Positions 53,099 to 63,541 are shown, counted from the stretch's first letter. The stretch: DNA of 64,000 nt from Sphingomonas faeni (GCF_003053745.1 NZ_QAYE01000001.1:682001-746000), one strand, 5' to 3'. Translations and numbers: made by a program. Notes: generated by a model from the letters alone, not told the origin.

Positions 53099-54374
53099 CT
53101 GCGGGCAGTGACGCGCGCGGCTGGTCCGGCCAGATACCGCGCGTGTCGAGCACCGCCTTGTCGATGCGCTCTTCGAGCGGGATCGACTTGAATACGTCGT
53201 GGTCGACCAGTACGATCATTATCGAACACGTCTCGATCGCGGTATCGACGTCGATTAGCGTCGCGCCGGTATCCGCCAGCACGGCCGGCAGCGTCTGCGC
53301 ATAGGGCTCGACGATCCGCACCCGGTCGCCGAACTGCCGCGCCACGGCTTCGGCAACCTTGAGGGCAGGGCTCTCGCGGAAGTCGTCGATGTTCGCCTTG
53401 AACGCGAGGCCGAGGCACGCGACCGTAGCGTCGGGTGACGCCTCGACAAGGGCGGCGACCTGCGCGATGACGTGGTCGGTCTTGCCGTCGTTGACCTCGC
53501 GCGCGGTGCGGATCAGCGGCGTCTGGTCGGGGGCGGCATGCACCAGGAACCACGGATCGACCGCGATGCAATGCCCGCCGACGCCGGGGCCCGGCTGGAG
53601 GATGTTGACGCGCGGGTGACGGTTGGCGAGGCGGATCACTTCCCATACGTCGACGCCCATCGTGTCGGCGATCAGCGAAAGTTCGTTGGCAAACGCGATG
53701 TTGACGTCGCGAAACGCATTCTCGGTAAGCTTCGTCATTTCCGCCGCGCGCGCGGTCGTGGTCACGCAGGCGCCGCGGACGAAGCGACGGTAGAAGGTCA
53801 GGGCTTTTCGCGCGCACCGCGGCGTGATCCCGCCGATGACCCGGTCGTTGTCGATCAGCTCGACCAGAATGCGGCCGGGAAGCACGCGCTCCGGGCAATA
53901 GGCGATCGCGATATCCGCCTGGTCGCCGGTCTTGCCCGGTACGCGCAGGTCGGGGCGCAGGCTTGCCAGCAGGTCGCGGACCTTCTCGGTAGTGCCGACC
54001 GGCGAGGTCGATTCGAGGATGATCGTATCGCCCGCCTTCAGCACGCTCGCGATCGTCGTCGCGGCGTCGAGGACATAGCGGATATTGGGTGCGTGATCGG
54101 CGTCGAACGGAGTCGGTACCGCGATCACGAACACGTCGGCGGGCTCGATCGCGGTCGAGGCGCGCAACGTGCCACGCGCGACCACACCCGAGACGAGGCC
54201 GTCCAGATCGACCTCCTCGATGTGCACGCGACCGGAATTGACCGTCTCCACGACCAATGCGGTAACGTCTACGCCGAGCACCTGCGCCCCCGTCCGCGCG
54301 ATGATCGCTGCGGTGGGAAGGCCGATATAGCCGAGTCCGAGGACGACGACATTGAGGTTAGAGTCCGACAGCAT
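53055..54374 (-). CDS. wecC: UDP-N-acetyl-D-mannosamine dehydrogenase
   Basis: It oxidises UDP-ManNAc twice to UDP-ManNAcA for surface polysaccharide. The 439-residue product has the NAD loop VVVLGLGYIGLPTAAII, LESTSPVGTTEKV, the lysine/asparagine block TKLTENAFRDVNIAFANE, and the catalytic cysteine in GPGVGGHCIAVDPWFL. ATG 54374 overlaps the wecB 3' end by 17 bases, so it is downstream of wecB in one transcript. Other UDP-sugar dehydrogenases share these motifs, but the wecB neighbour supports this one. Confidence 0.9.
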   Translation of the reverse strand: MLSDSNLNVVVLGLGYIGLPTAAIIARTGAQVLGVDVTALVVETVNSGRVHIEEVDLDGLVSGVVARGTLRASTAIEPADVFVIAVPTPFDADHAPNIRYVLDAATTIASVLKAGDTIILESTSPVGTTEKVRDLLASLRPDLRVPGKTGDQADIAIAYCPERVLPGRILVELIDNDRVIGGITPRCARKALTFYRRFVRGACVTTTARAAEMTKLTENAFRDVNIAFANELSLIADTMGVDVWEVIRLANRHPRVNILQPGPGVGGHCIAVDPWFLVHAAPDQTPLIRTAREVNDGKTDHVIAQVAALVEASPDATVACLGLAFKANIDDFRESPALKVAEAVARQFGDRVRIVEPYAQTLPAVLADTGATLIDVDTAIETCSIMIVLVDHDVFKSIPLEERIDKAVLDTRGIWPDQPRASLPAVSATARFESQRLAG

Positions 54375-55482
54375 GCGCAACGACCTTTGCGATTTTGGCG
54401 GCGGCATGGCCATCCCCGAACGGGTTATGGGCGCGGGCCATCGCGGAGTAGCGCGACGTGTCGTCGAGCAGGGTGAAGATTTCGGAAACGATGCGGTCCT
54501 CGTCGGTGCCGATCAGCCTGGCGGTGCCGGCTGCGACGCCCTCCGGACGCTCGGTGGTCTCGCGCATCACGAGGACTGGCTTGCCGAGCGCAGGCGCCTC
54601 CTCCTGCACGCCGCCCGAATCGGTCAGGACGATGTCCGCCATGCCGAGCGCGCGGACGAAGTGCGGATAATCGAGCGGTTCGATCCGCGCGACGTTGGGG
54701 CGGGTACCGAGGATGTCGTCCATCACCGATACGACGTTCGGGTTCGGGTGGACCGGGAACAGAACCGCGACGTCGTCGCGCTCCGCGATCCGCCCGATCG
54801 CTCGCGCAATGGCGGCCATGCCGTCGCCGAAATTCTCGCGGCGATGAGTCGTGACGAGGATGATCCGCTTGCCCGCGAAGCGCGCGGCGATCGCGTCGAG
54901 CTCTGCGGCGAGCGACGGGTCCGCCGCGACGCGGTGCGCGGTCCAGTGCAGCGCATCGATCACCGTGTTGCCGGTGACGTGGATCGTGTCCTCGGCGATC
55001 GTCTCGCGCCGCAGCGCCTCCGCGGCGGTGTCGGTCGGCGCGAAATGCAGCGTGGCGATCGGCGCGACGATGCGACGGTTCACCTCCTCGGGCCAGGGGT
55101 GGTAGATGTCGCCCGACCGCAGCCCGGCCTCGACATGCGCCACCGGCACCTTGCGGTAATAGGCGGCAAGCGCACCCGTCATCGCGGTGGCGGTGTCGCC
55201 CTGCACGATGACGAGGTCGGGCTGCTCTGCATCCATGACGTCGCCGAGCCCGACCAGCAGCCGCGCGGTGAGGCGATCGAGCGTCTGTCCCGGTTCCATC
55301 AGGTCGAGATCGATATCCGGCACAAGGTCGGCGATTGCGAGCACCTGATCGAGCAATCCGCGGTGCTGCGCGGTGACGCAAATGCGGACGGTCAGGCCGG
55401 GGATCGCACTCAGCGCGCGGATCACCGGGAAGAGTTTGATCGCTTCGGGTCGCGTGCCGAAGATGACGAGAACTTTGGGCAT
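54358..55482 (-). CDS. wecB: UDP-N-acetylglucosamine 2-epimerase (non-hydrolysing)
   Basis: It interconverts UDP-GlcNAc and UDP-ManNAc in the cytoplasm. The 374-residue product begins MPKVLVIFGTRPEAIKLFPV and carries VQGDTATAMTGALAAYY, HVEAGLRSGDIYHPWPEE, TTHRRENFGDG, LTDSGGVQEEAPALGKPVLVM in blocks and the ERPEGVAAGTARLIG end. It feeds wecC, which overlaps it. No enterobacterial-common-antigen transferase is nearby, so the final glycan is not known. Confidence 0.95.
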   Translation of the reverse strand: MPKVLVIFGTRPEAIKLFPVIRALSAIPGLTVRICVTAQHRGLLDQVLAIADLVPDIDLDLMEPGQTLDRLTARLLVGLGDVMDAEQPDLVIVQGDTATAMTGALAAYYRKVPVAHVEAGLRSGDIYHPWPEEVNRRIVAPIATLHFAPTDTAAEALRRETIAEDTIHVTGNTVIDALHWTAHRVAADPSLAAELDAIAARFAGKRIILVTTHRRENFGDGMAAIARAIGRIAERDDVAVLFPVHPNPNVVSVMDDILGTRPNVARIEPLDYPHFVRALGMADIVLTDSGGVQEEAPALGKPVLVMRETTERPEGVAAGTARLIGTDEDRIVSEIFTLLDDTSRYSAMARAHNPFGDGHAAAKIAKVVAHAVGL

Positions 55483-55591
55483 GATGCAGTCCCTAGATCA
55501 ACGTCTTTAACGACGCGCTAATTCAATGCGACAATTTGCGCGCAGGCGTAACGATCGGTAGACGGTCCCGCGAGATCAAAGGGAGCATCGA

Positions 55592-56464
55592 ATGACCATA
55601 AAGCCGCTGCGCAAGGCCGTATTTCCGGTCGCAGGACTAGGTACGCGCTTCCTTCCGGCCACCAAGGCCATGCCGAAGGAAATGCTCACCGTCGTCGACA
55701 AACCGCTGATTCAATATGCGGTCGAGGAAGCACTCGAGGCTGGGATCGAGCAGATCATCTTCGTGACAGGGCGCGGCAAAAGCGCGCTCGAGGATCATTT
55801 CGACATCTCGTACGAGCTCGAGGATACGATGCGGTCGCGCGGCAAGTCGCTGGACGCGATCAGCAATATTCGGATGAAGCCCGGCTCGCCGGTTTATGTC
55901 CGCCAGCAGGAACCGCTCGGCCTAGGCCATGCCGTCTGGTGTGCGCGCGAGATCGTCGGCGACGAGCCTTTCGCGGTCCTGCTCCCCGATGAGCTGATGG
56001 TCGGCAAGCCCGGCTTCATGAAGCAGATGGTCGAGGCGTATAATCAGGTCGGCGGCAACGTGATCGGCGCGCTCGAAGTGCCCGATTCGGAAACCGACAA
56101 ATACGGCATCATCTCGCCGGGTGCGATCGATGGGCGACTCACCGAGGTGACCGCGCTCGTCGAAAAGCCCAAGCGCGGCACCGCCCCGTCGAACTTGATG
56201 ATCCCGGGGCGCTATATCCTCCAGCCCGAGGTGATGCGGATCTTGGAGACGCAGGAAAAGGGTGCTGGCGATGAGATCCAGTTGACCGACGCGATGGCGC
56301 AGTTGATCGGCAACCAGCCGTTCCACGGCTTCACCTTCGACGGCCAGCGTTACGACTGTGGCGACAAGGCCGGATACATCCAGGCCAATCTGGCGATCGC
56401 ATTGGCGCGCGACGACATCGGACCGGTGGTTCGCGAGTTCGCCAAGGGTCTGCTGGCAGGCTGA
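55592..56464 (+). CDS. galU: UTP--glucose-1-phosphate uridylyltransferase
   Basis: GalU makes UDP-glucose, a donor for polysaccharides, lipids and trehalose. The 290-residue product has KAVFPVAGLGTRFLPATKAM with the nucleotide-binding glycine loop, PKEMLTVVDKPLIQYAVEEA, and EKPKRGTAPSNLMIPGRYI, YDCGDKAGYIQANLAIAL. ATG 55592 follows AAAGGGAGC, a good ribosome site. It is divergent from wecB and convergent with the sugar transferase. Confidence 0.96.
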   Translation: MTIKPLRKAVFPVAGLGTRFLPATKAMPKEMLTVVDKPLIQYAVEEALEAGIEQIIFVTGRGKSALEDHFDISYELEDTMRSRGKSLDAISNIRMKPGSPVYVRQQEPLGLGHAVWCAREIVGDEPFAVLLPDELMVGKPGFMKQMVEAYNQVGGNVIGALEVPDSETDKYGIISPGAIDGRLTEVTALVEKPKRGTAPSNLMIPGRYILQPEVMRILETQEKGAGDEIQLTDAMAQLIGNQPFHGFTFDGQRYDCGDKAGYIQANLAIALARDDIGPVVREFAKGLLAG

Positions 56465-56478
56465 ACGATCAGCCCGCT

Positions 56479-56506
56479 CACCGGAACGTCAGAAGGCGTT
56501 CCGGTG
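56479..56506. terminator. Hairpin at the galU / sugar-transferase junction
   Basis: CACCGGAACG and CGTTCCGGTG form a perfect 10-pair stem with an 8-base loop at the convergent ends, overlapping the last codons of the transferase. No T tract on either side, so it is tentative. Confidence 0.35.
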
Positions 56507-57895
56507 CAGCAGGACGCGGAAGGTCAGGACGATGATCTTGATATCTCGCCAGATCGACCAATGCTCCAGATACTCCAGATCAGCCTGGAGCCGGTTGCGC
56601 AAATCGTCCTCGTACAGCGTCGCGCCGCGATAGCCGCGAACCTGCGCGAGTCCGGTCAGGCCAGGCTTTGCCGCGTGGCGATGCCAGTATCGCTGGTCCA
56701 CTTCCCAGAATAATTTATCGGCAGCGCGCGAGCCGAGTGCATGCGGACGCGGGCCGACTATGCTCATGTCGCCCTTCAGGACGTTCAGCAGCTGCGGCAG
56801 TTCGTCGATGCTGGTGCTGCGGATGATCTTGCCGACGCGCGTGATCCGGTCGTCGTCGCGTGACGTCGAGCGTGCGCCTGCGCCATCGCTGTGATCGACT
56901 CGCATGCTCCGGAACTTCATCAGGCGGAACATCTGGTTACTGCGACCGATCCGGATCTGGCTGAAGAAGATCGGTCCGCGCGAGTCGAGCTTCACCGACA
57001 GCGCGATCAGAATCCAGACGGGCATCAGCGTCACCAGCGCACAGCTTGCCAGCATCACGTCGAAACTGCGTTTTACGAAGCGATCGAACAGGACCAACGG
57101 ACCGTTGGCGATGATGACCGTCGGCGTGTCGCCGTGCGCGCTGATGCCGAGCGGCGCGAGCACGTTCAACTCCGGCATAAAGATCTCGCTCTGGATGTTC
57201 GCGCCCTTCAACGCTTGTGCCCAAGCAAGACGACGCTCGGGGCTACACGCCACGATCACTCGATCCGCACCCGACAATGATTGCGCAAGGCGGTCGTACA
57301 TCACGGGATCATGATGATCGGGGTCGAAATACGAATCCGCGGCGATGACGACCGAGAAGTCGCCGCGTGGGATCGGCTGACCGGAATCGTACAGAAGGAC
57401 GATACTGAAGGGGTTTCCGCCGATGATCGCAGGCATGTGCCGGACGAACAGGAACCGTCCTAGTGCCAACGAAACAATGGCAAATGCCGAACCCAGTGCA
57501 ACGACGAGACGCGGGAACGTATCGCTCGCCTTTAGGCAGAAAGCGATGAACACGACTGCGCAGATTGCGAGCGCATAGGCCTGTAATCCACGCGCTACTG
57601 ATCGAAAAGGATCGCGCAAATTTGCGGCTGCATAGCTGTCATTATTCAGCGTGGTGATGATGAAGACCGGGATCAGCATCGCGAGGATTACGATCCAGGC
57701 GGTGTCGTTCGCGAATACGCCGCGCAAACCGGCCGCCGCGAGGTAACTGGCAATAATGCACGTGGTATCTACCGTCAGCATGCCGAGGATCAGCCGAACG
57801 CGCAGCGAGGACGCGCTTGGGCGCCAAGTCCGCGCAGGTTTTTTCCCGCGCGACGGCGCCATAGCGCGGCTCAAAACGCCGCTCTCCACATTCAT
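56489..57895 (-). CDS. Polyprenyl-phosphate sugar-1-phosphate transferase (WcaJ/PssY-like priming enzyme)
   Basis: It should transfer a sugar-1-phosphate to undecaprenyl phosphate and start an exopolysaccharide repeat unit. The 468-residue product starts at ATG 57895 (or 57862) with four hydrophobic spans in residues 35-150, a soluble middle part, a re-entrant span ([22 protein letters not shown]) and the catalytic bacterial-sugar-transferase domain: [25 protein letters not shown] in blocks, [41 protein letters not shown]. The sugar is unknown. The upstream gap is unusually AT-rich. Confidence 0.88.
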   Translation of the reverse strand: MNVESGVLSRAMAPSRGKKPARTWRPSASSLRVRLILGMLTVDTTCIIASYLAAAGLRGVFANDTAWIVILAMLIPVFIITTLNNDSYAAANLRDPFRSVARGLQAYALAICAVVFIAFCLKASDTFPRLVVALGSAFAIVSLALGRFLFVRHMPAIIGGNPFSIVLLYDSGQPIPRGDFSVVIAADSYFDPDHHDPVMYDRLAQSLSGADRVIVACSPERRLAWAQALKGANIQSEIFMPELNVLAPLGISAHGDTPTVIIANGPLVLFDRFVKRSFDVMLASCALVTLMPVWILIALSVKLDSRGPIFFSQIRIGRSNQMFRLMKFRSMRVDHSDGAGARSTSRDDDRITRVGKIIRSTSIDELPQLLNVLKGDMSIVGPRPHALGSRAADKLFWEVDQRYWHRHAAKPGLTGLAQVRGYRGATLYEDDLRNRLQADLEYLEHWSIWRDIKIIVLTFRVLLHRNAF

Positions 57896-58043
57896 GAACT
57901 TGTCGGACGCACGCGCAGTCCCCCCTGCGCAAAGTGATACCGCGAAATGCCGCAATGCAAAAGAACTACTGTTCGACGATCACGAAAGTTTAGTTGTTAT
58001 TTTTCCAATTTTGCGTGCGAGGAAATAAAAACTTGCGGTTAAC

Positions 58044-58811
58044 TCACCGCGAAGTCCCGCTTTTGGTGCAAGTCGTACACCCTCGATCCTTGGGTAGGCG
58101 GATTGTGCGAAAACGCAGTGCAAGCAGGTCGATCAGCAGCAATTTGCCGGCCGGATCGTCGCCGAACGGCGCGATGGCCCGTAGTACCTCAAGCGCAGCT
58201 AGGCTGCCGATCACGCCGGTGACGGGGCCAAGAACGCCGTCCTCCGCGCAACTGGTCTCTGCGCGCTCAGGGTCTTCGCCGACGAAGCAGCGGTAGCACG
58301 GCTTATCCGCTTCCCAGCCGCGATAGGTGGCGATCTGCCCCTCGAACTGGCCTACTGCGGCCGAGACTAGCGGAATCTCCATGGCATGCGCGGCATCGGC
58401 GACACAGAAGCGCGTCGCGAAATTGTCGCAGCCGTCGAGCACGACATCGGCACCCGCGAGCAGGTTTGCCACGTTCGAAACGTCGATGCGCGCACGGTGG
58501 GTCTCGACGGCAACGTGCGGGTTGATCCCCCTAACGGCGGCGGCGGCGGCAGCGACCTTGGCAATCCCGGTATCCGCGGTCGTGAAGATCGTCTGACGCT
58601 GAAGATTGGAGGGTTCGACGCTGTCGTCGTCGATCAGGATCAGCCGACCGACGCCGGCTGCACCCAAATACTGGATCGCAGGCGAGCCGATGCCGCCTGC
58701 GCCAACGATCGCGACGGTCGCCGCCTTCAACCGCGCCTGTCCCGTGCCGCCGAATTCCTTGAGGACGATATGCCGTGCATACCGGGCGAGTTCGTCGTCT
58801 GAGAGGTTCAT
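58044..58811 (-). CDS. moeB: ThiF/MoeB-family adenylyltransferase
   Basis: A 255-residue E1-like enzyme that adenylates the C-terminus of a ubiquitin-like sulfur carrier (MoaD or ThiS) for molybdopterin or thiamine synthesis. It has LSDDELARYARHIVLKEFGG, the ATP loop VGAGGIGSPAIQYLGAAGV, DDDSVEPSNLQRQ, DGCDNFATRF, and two zinc cysteine pairs (CYRC and CTTC). No rhodanese domain is fused. MoeB and ThiF cannot be separated by sequence alone. Start 58811 overlaps the upstream gene (ATGA). Confidence 0.9.
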   Translation of the reverse strand: MNLSDDELARYARHIVLKEFGGTGQARLKAATVAIVGAGGIGSPAIQYLGAAGVGRLILIDDDSVEPSNLQRQTIFTTADTGIAKVAAAAAAVRGINPHVAVETHRARIDVSNVANLLAGADVVLDGCDNFATRFCVADAAHAMEIPLVSAAVGQFEGQIATYRGWEADKPCYRCFVGEDPERAETSCAEDGVLGPVTGVIGSLAALEVLRAIAPFGDDPAGKLLLIDLLALRFRTIRLPKDRGCTTCTKSGTSR

Positions 58812-59233
58812 GCGCCCCAGGTAAACGTGAGGCTGGTACGGTACCAGGTGTCCGCGTCCTGACCCGCAACGTCGATCGAGTCGCGCGCGCCCAGGATTAC
58901 GCCGGCGGCATATTGCTCGACCGTCGGACAGTCGATCGCGCGCGGCGTCACCCGGCGGACGCGACCGTCGGGGTTGATCAGCACGGCCAGGTCGACGGTC
59001 AGCGCCCAACCTTGCGTCGTGCGTACAACATGCGCGCAGCGACCGGCGACGACCTCGCCGTGCACATACGCCGAAGTGTTGGCGAGCGTCGTCGCCTGGC
59101 CGCGGATGCGCAGGACCGGAAGCGTGCTCCAGTCCTGTGGCGGCAGCGTGCTGGCCACCGGCGTGGTCGGTGCGGCGGGTACCGGAAGCGGCGGCGCCGC
59201 AGCCTGGAGCAGGAGGAGGAGGGCGGCGATCAT
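58808..59233 (-). CDS. Secreted hypothetical protein, TonB-C-like tail
   Basis: A 141-residue protein with a signal peptide ([20 protein letters not shown]). The rest has a beta-rich pattern ([19 protein letters not shown]) that resembles the C-terminal fold of TonB-like proteins, and ends [13 protein letters not shown]. It sits between dut and moeB with overlaps of 4 bases on both sides (58808-58811 and 59230-59233), so it is translationally coupled though unrelated in function. The TonB-like idea is weak. Confidence 0.65.
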   Translation of the reverse strand: MIAALLLLLQAAAPPLPVPAAPTTPVASTLPPQDWSTLPVLRIRGQATTLANTSAYVHGEVVAGRCAHVVRTTQGWALTVDLAVLINPDGRVRRVTPRAIDCPTVEQYAAGVILGARDSIDVAGQDADTWYRTSLTFTWGA

Positions 59234-59667
59234 CGGCCGGTCGATCCGAAGCCGCCCGCGCCGCGCGAGGTGTCGTCGAGCGTCGCGACTTCGTCGAGCG
59301 ACGCGCGGAGGACGACTGCGGGGACAAGCTGCGCGATCCGGTCGCCGCGCGCGATCGCGAACGGTTCTTGGCCGAGGTTGGCGAGGATCACCTTCACTTC
59401 GCCGCGATAGTCGCTGTCGATCGTGCCCGGCGTGTTGAGGCAGGTGACGCCATGCTTGAGCGCGAGGCCGGAGCGGGGGCGGACCTGGACCTCATGGCCG
59501 ACGGGGATGGCGATCGCGAAGCCGGTCGCGACGGCGGCGCGTTGGCCGGGGGCGAGCGTTAACGCTTCGGCGGCAACGACGTCCATCCCGGCGGCACCCT
59601 TGGTCGCATAGGCGGGCAACGGCAGGCCTTCGCCGTGCGGCAGGCGCTTCAGTTCGATACGGATCAT
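59230..59667 (-). CDS. dut: dUTP diphosphatase
   Basis: A trimeric pyrophosphatase that splits dUTP, keeping uracil out of DNA and making dUMP. The 145-residue product has all five motifs: [43 protein letters not shown] and the C-terminal P-loop-like [14 protein letters not shown] 59667 overlaps the coaBC stop (ATGA); the long upstream reading lies inside coaBC and was rejected. Coupling to coaBC is common in proteobacteria. Confidence 0.97.
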   Translation of the reverse strand: MIRIELKRLPHGEGLPLPAYATKGAAGMDVVAAEALTLAPGQRAAVATGFAIAIPVGHEVQVRPRSGLALKHGVTCLNTPGTIDSDYRGEVKVILANLGQEPFAIARGDRIAQLVPAVVLRASLDEVATLDDTSRGAGGFGSTGR

Positions 59668-60851
59668 GACGCCGCTTCTAGCGCATCGGCGATGCGCTCC
59701 GCCAGTCGGGCGGCGACGGCGTCCTTGGGCAGGCGTTCCCAGCTCTCGACGCCGGCTTCGGTGACGAGGTGGACGCTGTTGTCCGCGCCGCCCATGACGT
59801 CGCCCGATACGTCGTTGGCGACGATCCAGTCCGCGGTCTTGCGCACGCGCTTGGCGACGGCGTGCTCGATCACGCGCTCGGTCTCGGCGGCGAACCCGAT
59901 CAGCAGGCGAGGCCGGTGCGGGCTGCGCGCCAAGGTTGCGAGAATGTCGGGATTCTCTGCGAGCGTCAGCGTCGGCGTGGCATCGCCCTTCTTGATCTTC
60001 TGCTGCGAGGGTTCGACGTGCCAATCCGCGACCGCGGCGACCATGACGGCGGCGTCGGCGGGAAGTACGCGGTCGACTGCGTCGGCCATCTCCCGCGCCG
60101 TCTCGACGTCGATCCGGTCGACACCGTGTGGGGTCGGTAGCATCACAGGGCCAGCGACCAGCGTCACGCGCGCGCCGAGCCGTGCCAGTGCCGCGGCGAT
60201 CGCGAAACCCTGTTTGCCCGACGAGCGGTTGGCGATGTAGCGGACCGGGTCGATCGGTTCATGCGTCGGTCCGGCGGTGACGAGAACGTGGCGCCCTGCC
60301 AGGCGCTTCGGCGGGGCAGGGGCGAGCGTTGCTTCGATCGCAGCGACGATCGCGGGGGGCTCGGGCAGGCGGCCGGGGCCATACTCGCCGCACGCCATGA
60401 TGCCTTCGTCCGGCGTCATCACCGTCACGCCATCGGCACGAAGTTGCGCCACGTTGCGGGCGGTTGCGGCATGGCCCCACATGCGGACGTTCATCGCGGG
60501 CGCGACGAGAACTGGCTTATCGGTCGCGAGCAGCAGCGTCGTCGCGAGGTCGTTCGCGAGACCAGCCGTCATCCGCGCCATCAGGTCCGCGGTGGCGGGC
60601 GCGACGACGATCAGGTCGGCCTCGCGGCTGAGCTGGATATGGCCCATCTCGGCCTCGTCCTTGAGGTCCCACAGCGTCGTGTAGACCTTGTCCTCGCTGA
60701 GCGCGGCAAGCGTCATCGGCGTGACGAAATGATGTGCCGCCTCGGTCATCACGCAGCGCACCGCGTACCCGCGCGTCTTGAGCAGACGGATCAGTTCGGC
60801 GGCCTTGTAGGCGGCGATCCCGCCACCGACGATCAGGAGGATGCGTTTCAT
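59664..60851 (-). CDS. coaBC: Bifunctional phosphopantothenoylcysteine decarboxylase / synthetase
   Basis: It makes 4'-phosphopantetheine precursor for coenzyme A: CoaB joins phosphopantothenate and cysteine, CoaC decarboxylates the product. The N-terminal flavoprotein domain has [44 protein letters not shown] and the active-site cysteine in [14 protein letters not shown]; the C-terminal CoaB domain has [28 protein letters not shown] and GFAAETE. The 395 residues fit the fused form. It is followed by dut. Confidence 0.96.
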   Translation of the reverse strand: MKRILLIVGGGIAAYKAAELIRLLKTRGYAVRCVMTEAAHHFVTPMTLAALSEDKVYTTLWDLKDEAEMGHIQLSREADLIVVAPATADLMARMTAGLANDLATTLLLATDKPVLVAPAMNVRMWGHAATARNVAQLRADGVTVMTPDEGIMACGEYGPGRLPEPPAIVAAIEATLAPAPPKRLAGRHVLVTAGPTHEPIDPVRYIANRSSGKQGFAIAAALARLGARVTLVAGPVMLPTPHGVDRIDVETAREMADAVDRVLPADAAVMVAAVADWHVEPSQQKIKKGDATPTLTLAENPDILATLARSPHRPRLLIGFAAETERVIEHAVAKRVRKTADWIVANDVSGDVMGGADNSVHLVTEAGVESWERLPKDAVAARLAERIADALEAAS

Positions 60852-60861
60852 GCTCGCAGCT

Positions 60862-62004
60862 TTAGCGGATTACACGCGTGACCGTAATGCGCCGCGTATC
60901 GCTGGCGGCGGCGATCATGTCGCGCAGGCCGTCGACCGCGAACACCAGCCCGACCAGCAACACCGGCGTGGTCATCAGCGCCCAGTAGAAATTGTCGCTC
61001 CGCGCGAATAGCGAGATCAGCGCGGCATAGGCGGCGAACACGACCAGCGCGCGCGTCGCGACCGCATCGCGCCATGCGAGCCAGCCGAACAGCGCTGTGC
61101 CAAGAACAAGCGAGGCGAGCCATTGCGGCAGGATGTCGAGCCCCGACGAGATCGTCGCAAGCCTGACGTAGAACCCGAACCCCTCGAGCCCGCTCCACCC
61201 TTGCGACACGCGGTCGAGCGGACCGCTGACGAGCGACACCGCGTGCGCATGGGCTGCTAGGACGACCGCGAAGACCCCTATCGCGCCGAGCCACCCCAGC
61301 GTCTCGCGCCGCTCGCCCTCGAGCCACGCGAACACCGCCATGATCGCGACGTACAGCAACGCCGTCTCGCGGATCAGCATCGCCGACAGCCCGAACGCGA
61401 CTGCGGGCAGCCAATGACTTGGACGGCGCAACGCCAGCGATAGCGCGATCAACGGCCCCGCCCAGACCTCGTGGAACACCACGAAGCTGGGATCGAGGTT
61501 CACGGAAAGCCCGGCGACGACCAGCAAGCCAGCCACACCGAGCGGCACCAGGCCGGTCATTTCCGGACGAAGCCGCGTGACCCAGGCGAGGATCGTTCCG
61601 ACGCACAATGACAACAGCAACAGGTTCACCAGTATCGAGGGCAACGCGGCTTGAACGACCGCCAAGGTCGGCAGCCGAACCGCGAAGAACGGCTTCAGCG
61701 GATAATGGTCCATGCGCTGTGTTTCGGCGGCGACGGCGTAATAGGGCGAGCCGCCACGCACCCCGGCGACGATCGTATCGTATAGCAGCAGGTCGGTCCG
61801 TCCGGGTGGCGGGGCGTCCGACGCGATCGAGGTCGAGGCGCCTGCGTCGACGCTAGGCCGCGGGCCGGGCGAGACGATCGCGCTGAGGCAGGCCACCAGG
61901 AATACCAGGAACAGCACGAGCCCGATCCGCGCCTGCGCCGACGGCATGCCCGCGAACCGGGTCGCGCGGACCGTCCATAACGGAGCGCCGCGACGCGTCT
62001 TCAT
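60862..62004 (-). CDS. Multi-spanning membrane protein, possible GT-C glycosyltransferase
   Basis: A 380-residue inner-membrane protein with about ten hydrophobic spans (IGLVLFLVFLVACLSAIV, LVPLGVAGLLVVAGLSV, ALLYVAIMAVFAWL, VLLVGLVFAVDGL). A long loop after the first span (LLLYDTIVAGVRGGSPYYAV, PLKPFFAVRLPTLA) has the Asp/Tyr/Arg style of GT-C glycosyltransferases, but no catalytic motif is certain. ATG 62004 follows the ubiB stop closely, with coaBC 10 bases downstream, so it is in the same operon. Function unknown. Confidence 0.75.
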   Translation of the reverse strand: MKTRRGAPLWTVRATRFAGMPSAQARIGLVLFLVFLVACLSAIVSPGPRPSVDAGASTSIASDAPPPGRTDLLLYDTIVAGVRGGSPYYAVAAETQRMDHYPLKPFFAVRLPTLAVVQAALPSILVNLLLLSLCVGTILAWVTRLRPEMTGLVPLGVAGLLVVAGLSVNLDPSFVVFHEVWAGPLIALSLALRRPSHWLPAVAFGLSAMLIRETALLYVAIMAVFAWLEGERRETLGWLGAIGVFAVVLAAHAHAVSLVSGPLDRVSQGWSGLEGFGFYVRLATISSGLDILPQWLASLVLGTALFGWLAWRDAVATRALVVFAAYAALISLFARSDNFYWALMTTPVLLVGLVFAVDGLRDMIAAASDTRRITVTRVIR

Positions 62005-62008
62005 GCCC

Positions 62009-63541
62009 TCAACCAAACAGCAGCGTCGTCACGACCCCGGCGGCGGCCGCGAGCACCGCGACGAGGCCATAACGCCAGCCGCCACCGATCCGGATCACTT
62101 CGATCTCGCGCAACGGCATCGTCGGCGGTGCGCCACCGGGAGCGGGGTAATGCGCCTCGATCCGCCGCACCAACTCTGGCAGGCGAGTGAGCGTACGGAA
62201 ATCCTCGATCAGGCGGTCGGCGATCATCGCCTCTGGGCCGAGTTCGCCGCGGATCCAGTCGCGGACGAACGGCTCGGCGGCTTCCCACAAATTGATGTCG
62301 GGGTTGAGGCTGGTCGCGACGCCCTCCACCATCACCATCGTCTTCTGGAGCAGCAGCAGGTGCGGCTGCGTCACCATGTCGAAATCGCGCGTGATCGAGA
62401 ACAGGCTGTCGAGCATCATGCCGATCGACATGTCCTTGACCGGCAGCCCGCGCATTGGCTCGCCGACCGCACGCAGCGCGGTGGCGAATTCGGCGACGTC
62501 GTGGTGCGCGGGGACGTAACCCGCCTCGAAATGGATCTCGGCGACGCGCTTATAGTTGCCGGTGATCAGGCCATAGAGAATTTCCGCGAGCCAGACGCGC
62601 GCGCGGCGGTCGATCCGGCCCATGATGCCGAAGTCGATCGCGGCGATGCGGTTGCCGGGCAGCGCGAACAGGTTTCCCTGGTGCATGTCGGCGTGGAAGA
62701 AGCCGTCGGCGATCGCCTGGCGAAGGAACGCGCGGACCAATGTCTGCGCGAGCGCGGGCAGGTCGTAGCCGGCGGCAACGAGCGCGGGGCGGTCGGACAG
62801 CTTGATGCCGTCGATCCACTCGATCGTCATGACCTTCGCGGTCGAGCGCGCCCAGTCGATCGCGGGAATTACGAAATCGGGCTCGGCGGTCATGCCCTCC
62901 GCGAGTTCCGAGGCGGACGCAGCTTCGCGGCGGAAGTTGAGTTCGCGCAGGGTCCAGCGCTTGAACGTCTCGATCGTGAGGCGCGGGCGCAGGCGCATCG
63001 CCTCGGGGCTGAGCGCCTCGAGCTGCGCTGCGGCCCAGCTATAGGTGTCGATAGCGCGCGCGAAATCATCCTCCACACCGGGGCGCAGGACCTTGACCGC
63101 GACCTGGCGGCCATCGGTGGTGACCGCGCGGTGAACCTGCGCGATCGACGCAGCGCCGACCGGGATCGGTTCGATCCGCAAGAACAACGTCTCCAACGGC
63201 TTGCCGAAGCTCGCCAGCATCGCCGCTTGGATCGTTTCGTAAGGGACGGGGGAGAGCTGGTCCTGAAGCCTCAGCAGATCCTGCGCGGCGTCCTCGCCGA
63301 CGAGATCGGGGCGGGTGGCGAGCGTCTGGCCAAGCTTGATCGCCGCGGGCCCGATCGCCTGGAACGCATCGGCATAGCGCGGCACCGCCGGCACGCGCGC
63401 GCCGAACCGCGCGATCCGCGCGAGGCGGCGGACCGGGGCTGGCGTGTTCGGGTCACGCTCGATGCCGCGCAGTGCGCCGTGGCGGGCTAGGATGCGGCCC
63501 CATTTCAGGAGGCGCCAGACGTGGGTGGTTGAGGCGGTCAC
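62009..63541 (-). CDS. ubiB: UbiB-family atypical kinase/ATPase for ubiquinone synthesis
   Basis: UbiB is an ADCK-type protein needed for ubiquinone synthesis, thought to help extract lipid intermediates from the membrane. The 510-residue product has the KxGQ motif KLGQTLATRPDLVG, the Ala-rich loop PVGAASIAQVHRA, ELNFRREAASASEL, FFHADMHQGNLFAL, AIDFGIMGRID, and a C-terminal membrane span (YGLVAVLAAAAGVVTTLLF). GTG 63541 is the start. A large inverted repeat separates it from ubiE upstream. Confidence 0.93.
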   Translation of the reverse strand: MTASTTHVWRLLKWGRILARHGALRGIERDPNTPAPVRRLARIARFGARVPAVPRYADAFQAIGPAAIKLGQTLATRPDLVGEDAAQDLLRLQDQLSPVPYETIQAAMLASFGKPLETLFLRIEPIPVGAASIAQVHRAVTTDGRQVAVKVLRPGVEDDFARAIDTYSWAAAQLEALSPEAMRLRPRLTIETFKRWTLRELNFRREAASASELAEGMTAEPDFVIPAIDWARSTAKVMTIEWIDGIKLSDRPALVAAGYDLPALAQTLVRAFLRQAIADGFFHADMHQGNLFALPGNRIAAIDFGIMGRIDRRARVWLAEILYGLITGNYKRVAEIHFEAGYVPAHHDVAEFATALRAVGEPMRGLPVKDMSIGMMLDSLFSITRDFDMVTQPHLLLLQKTMVMVEGVATSLNPDINLWEAAEPFVRDWIRGELGPEAMIADRLIEDFRTLTRLPELVRRIEAHYPAPGGAPPTMPLREIEVIRIGGGWRYGLVAVLAAAAGVVTTLLFG

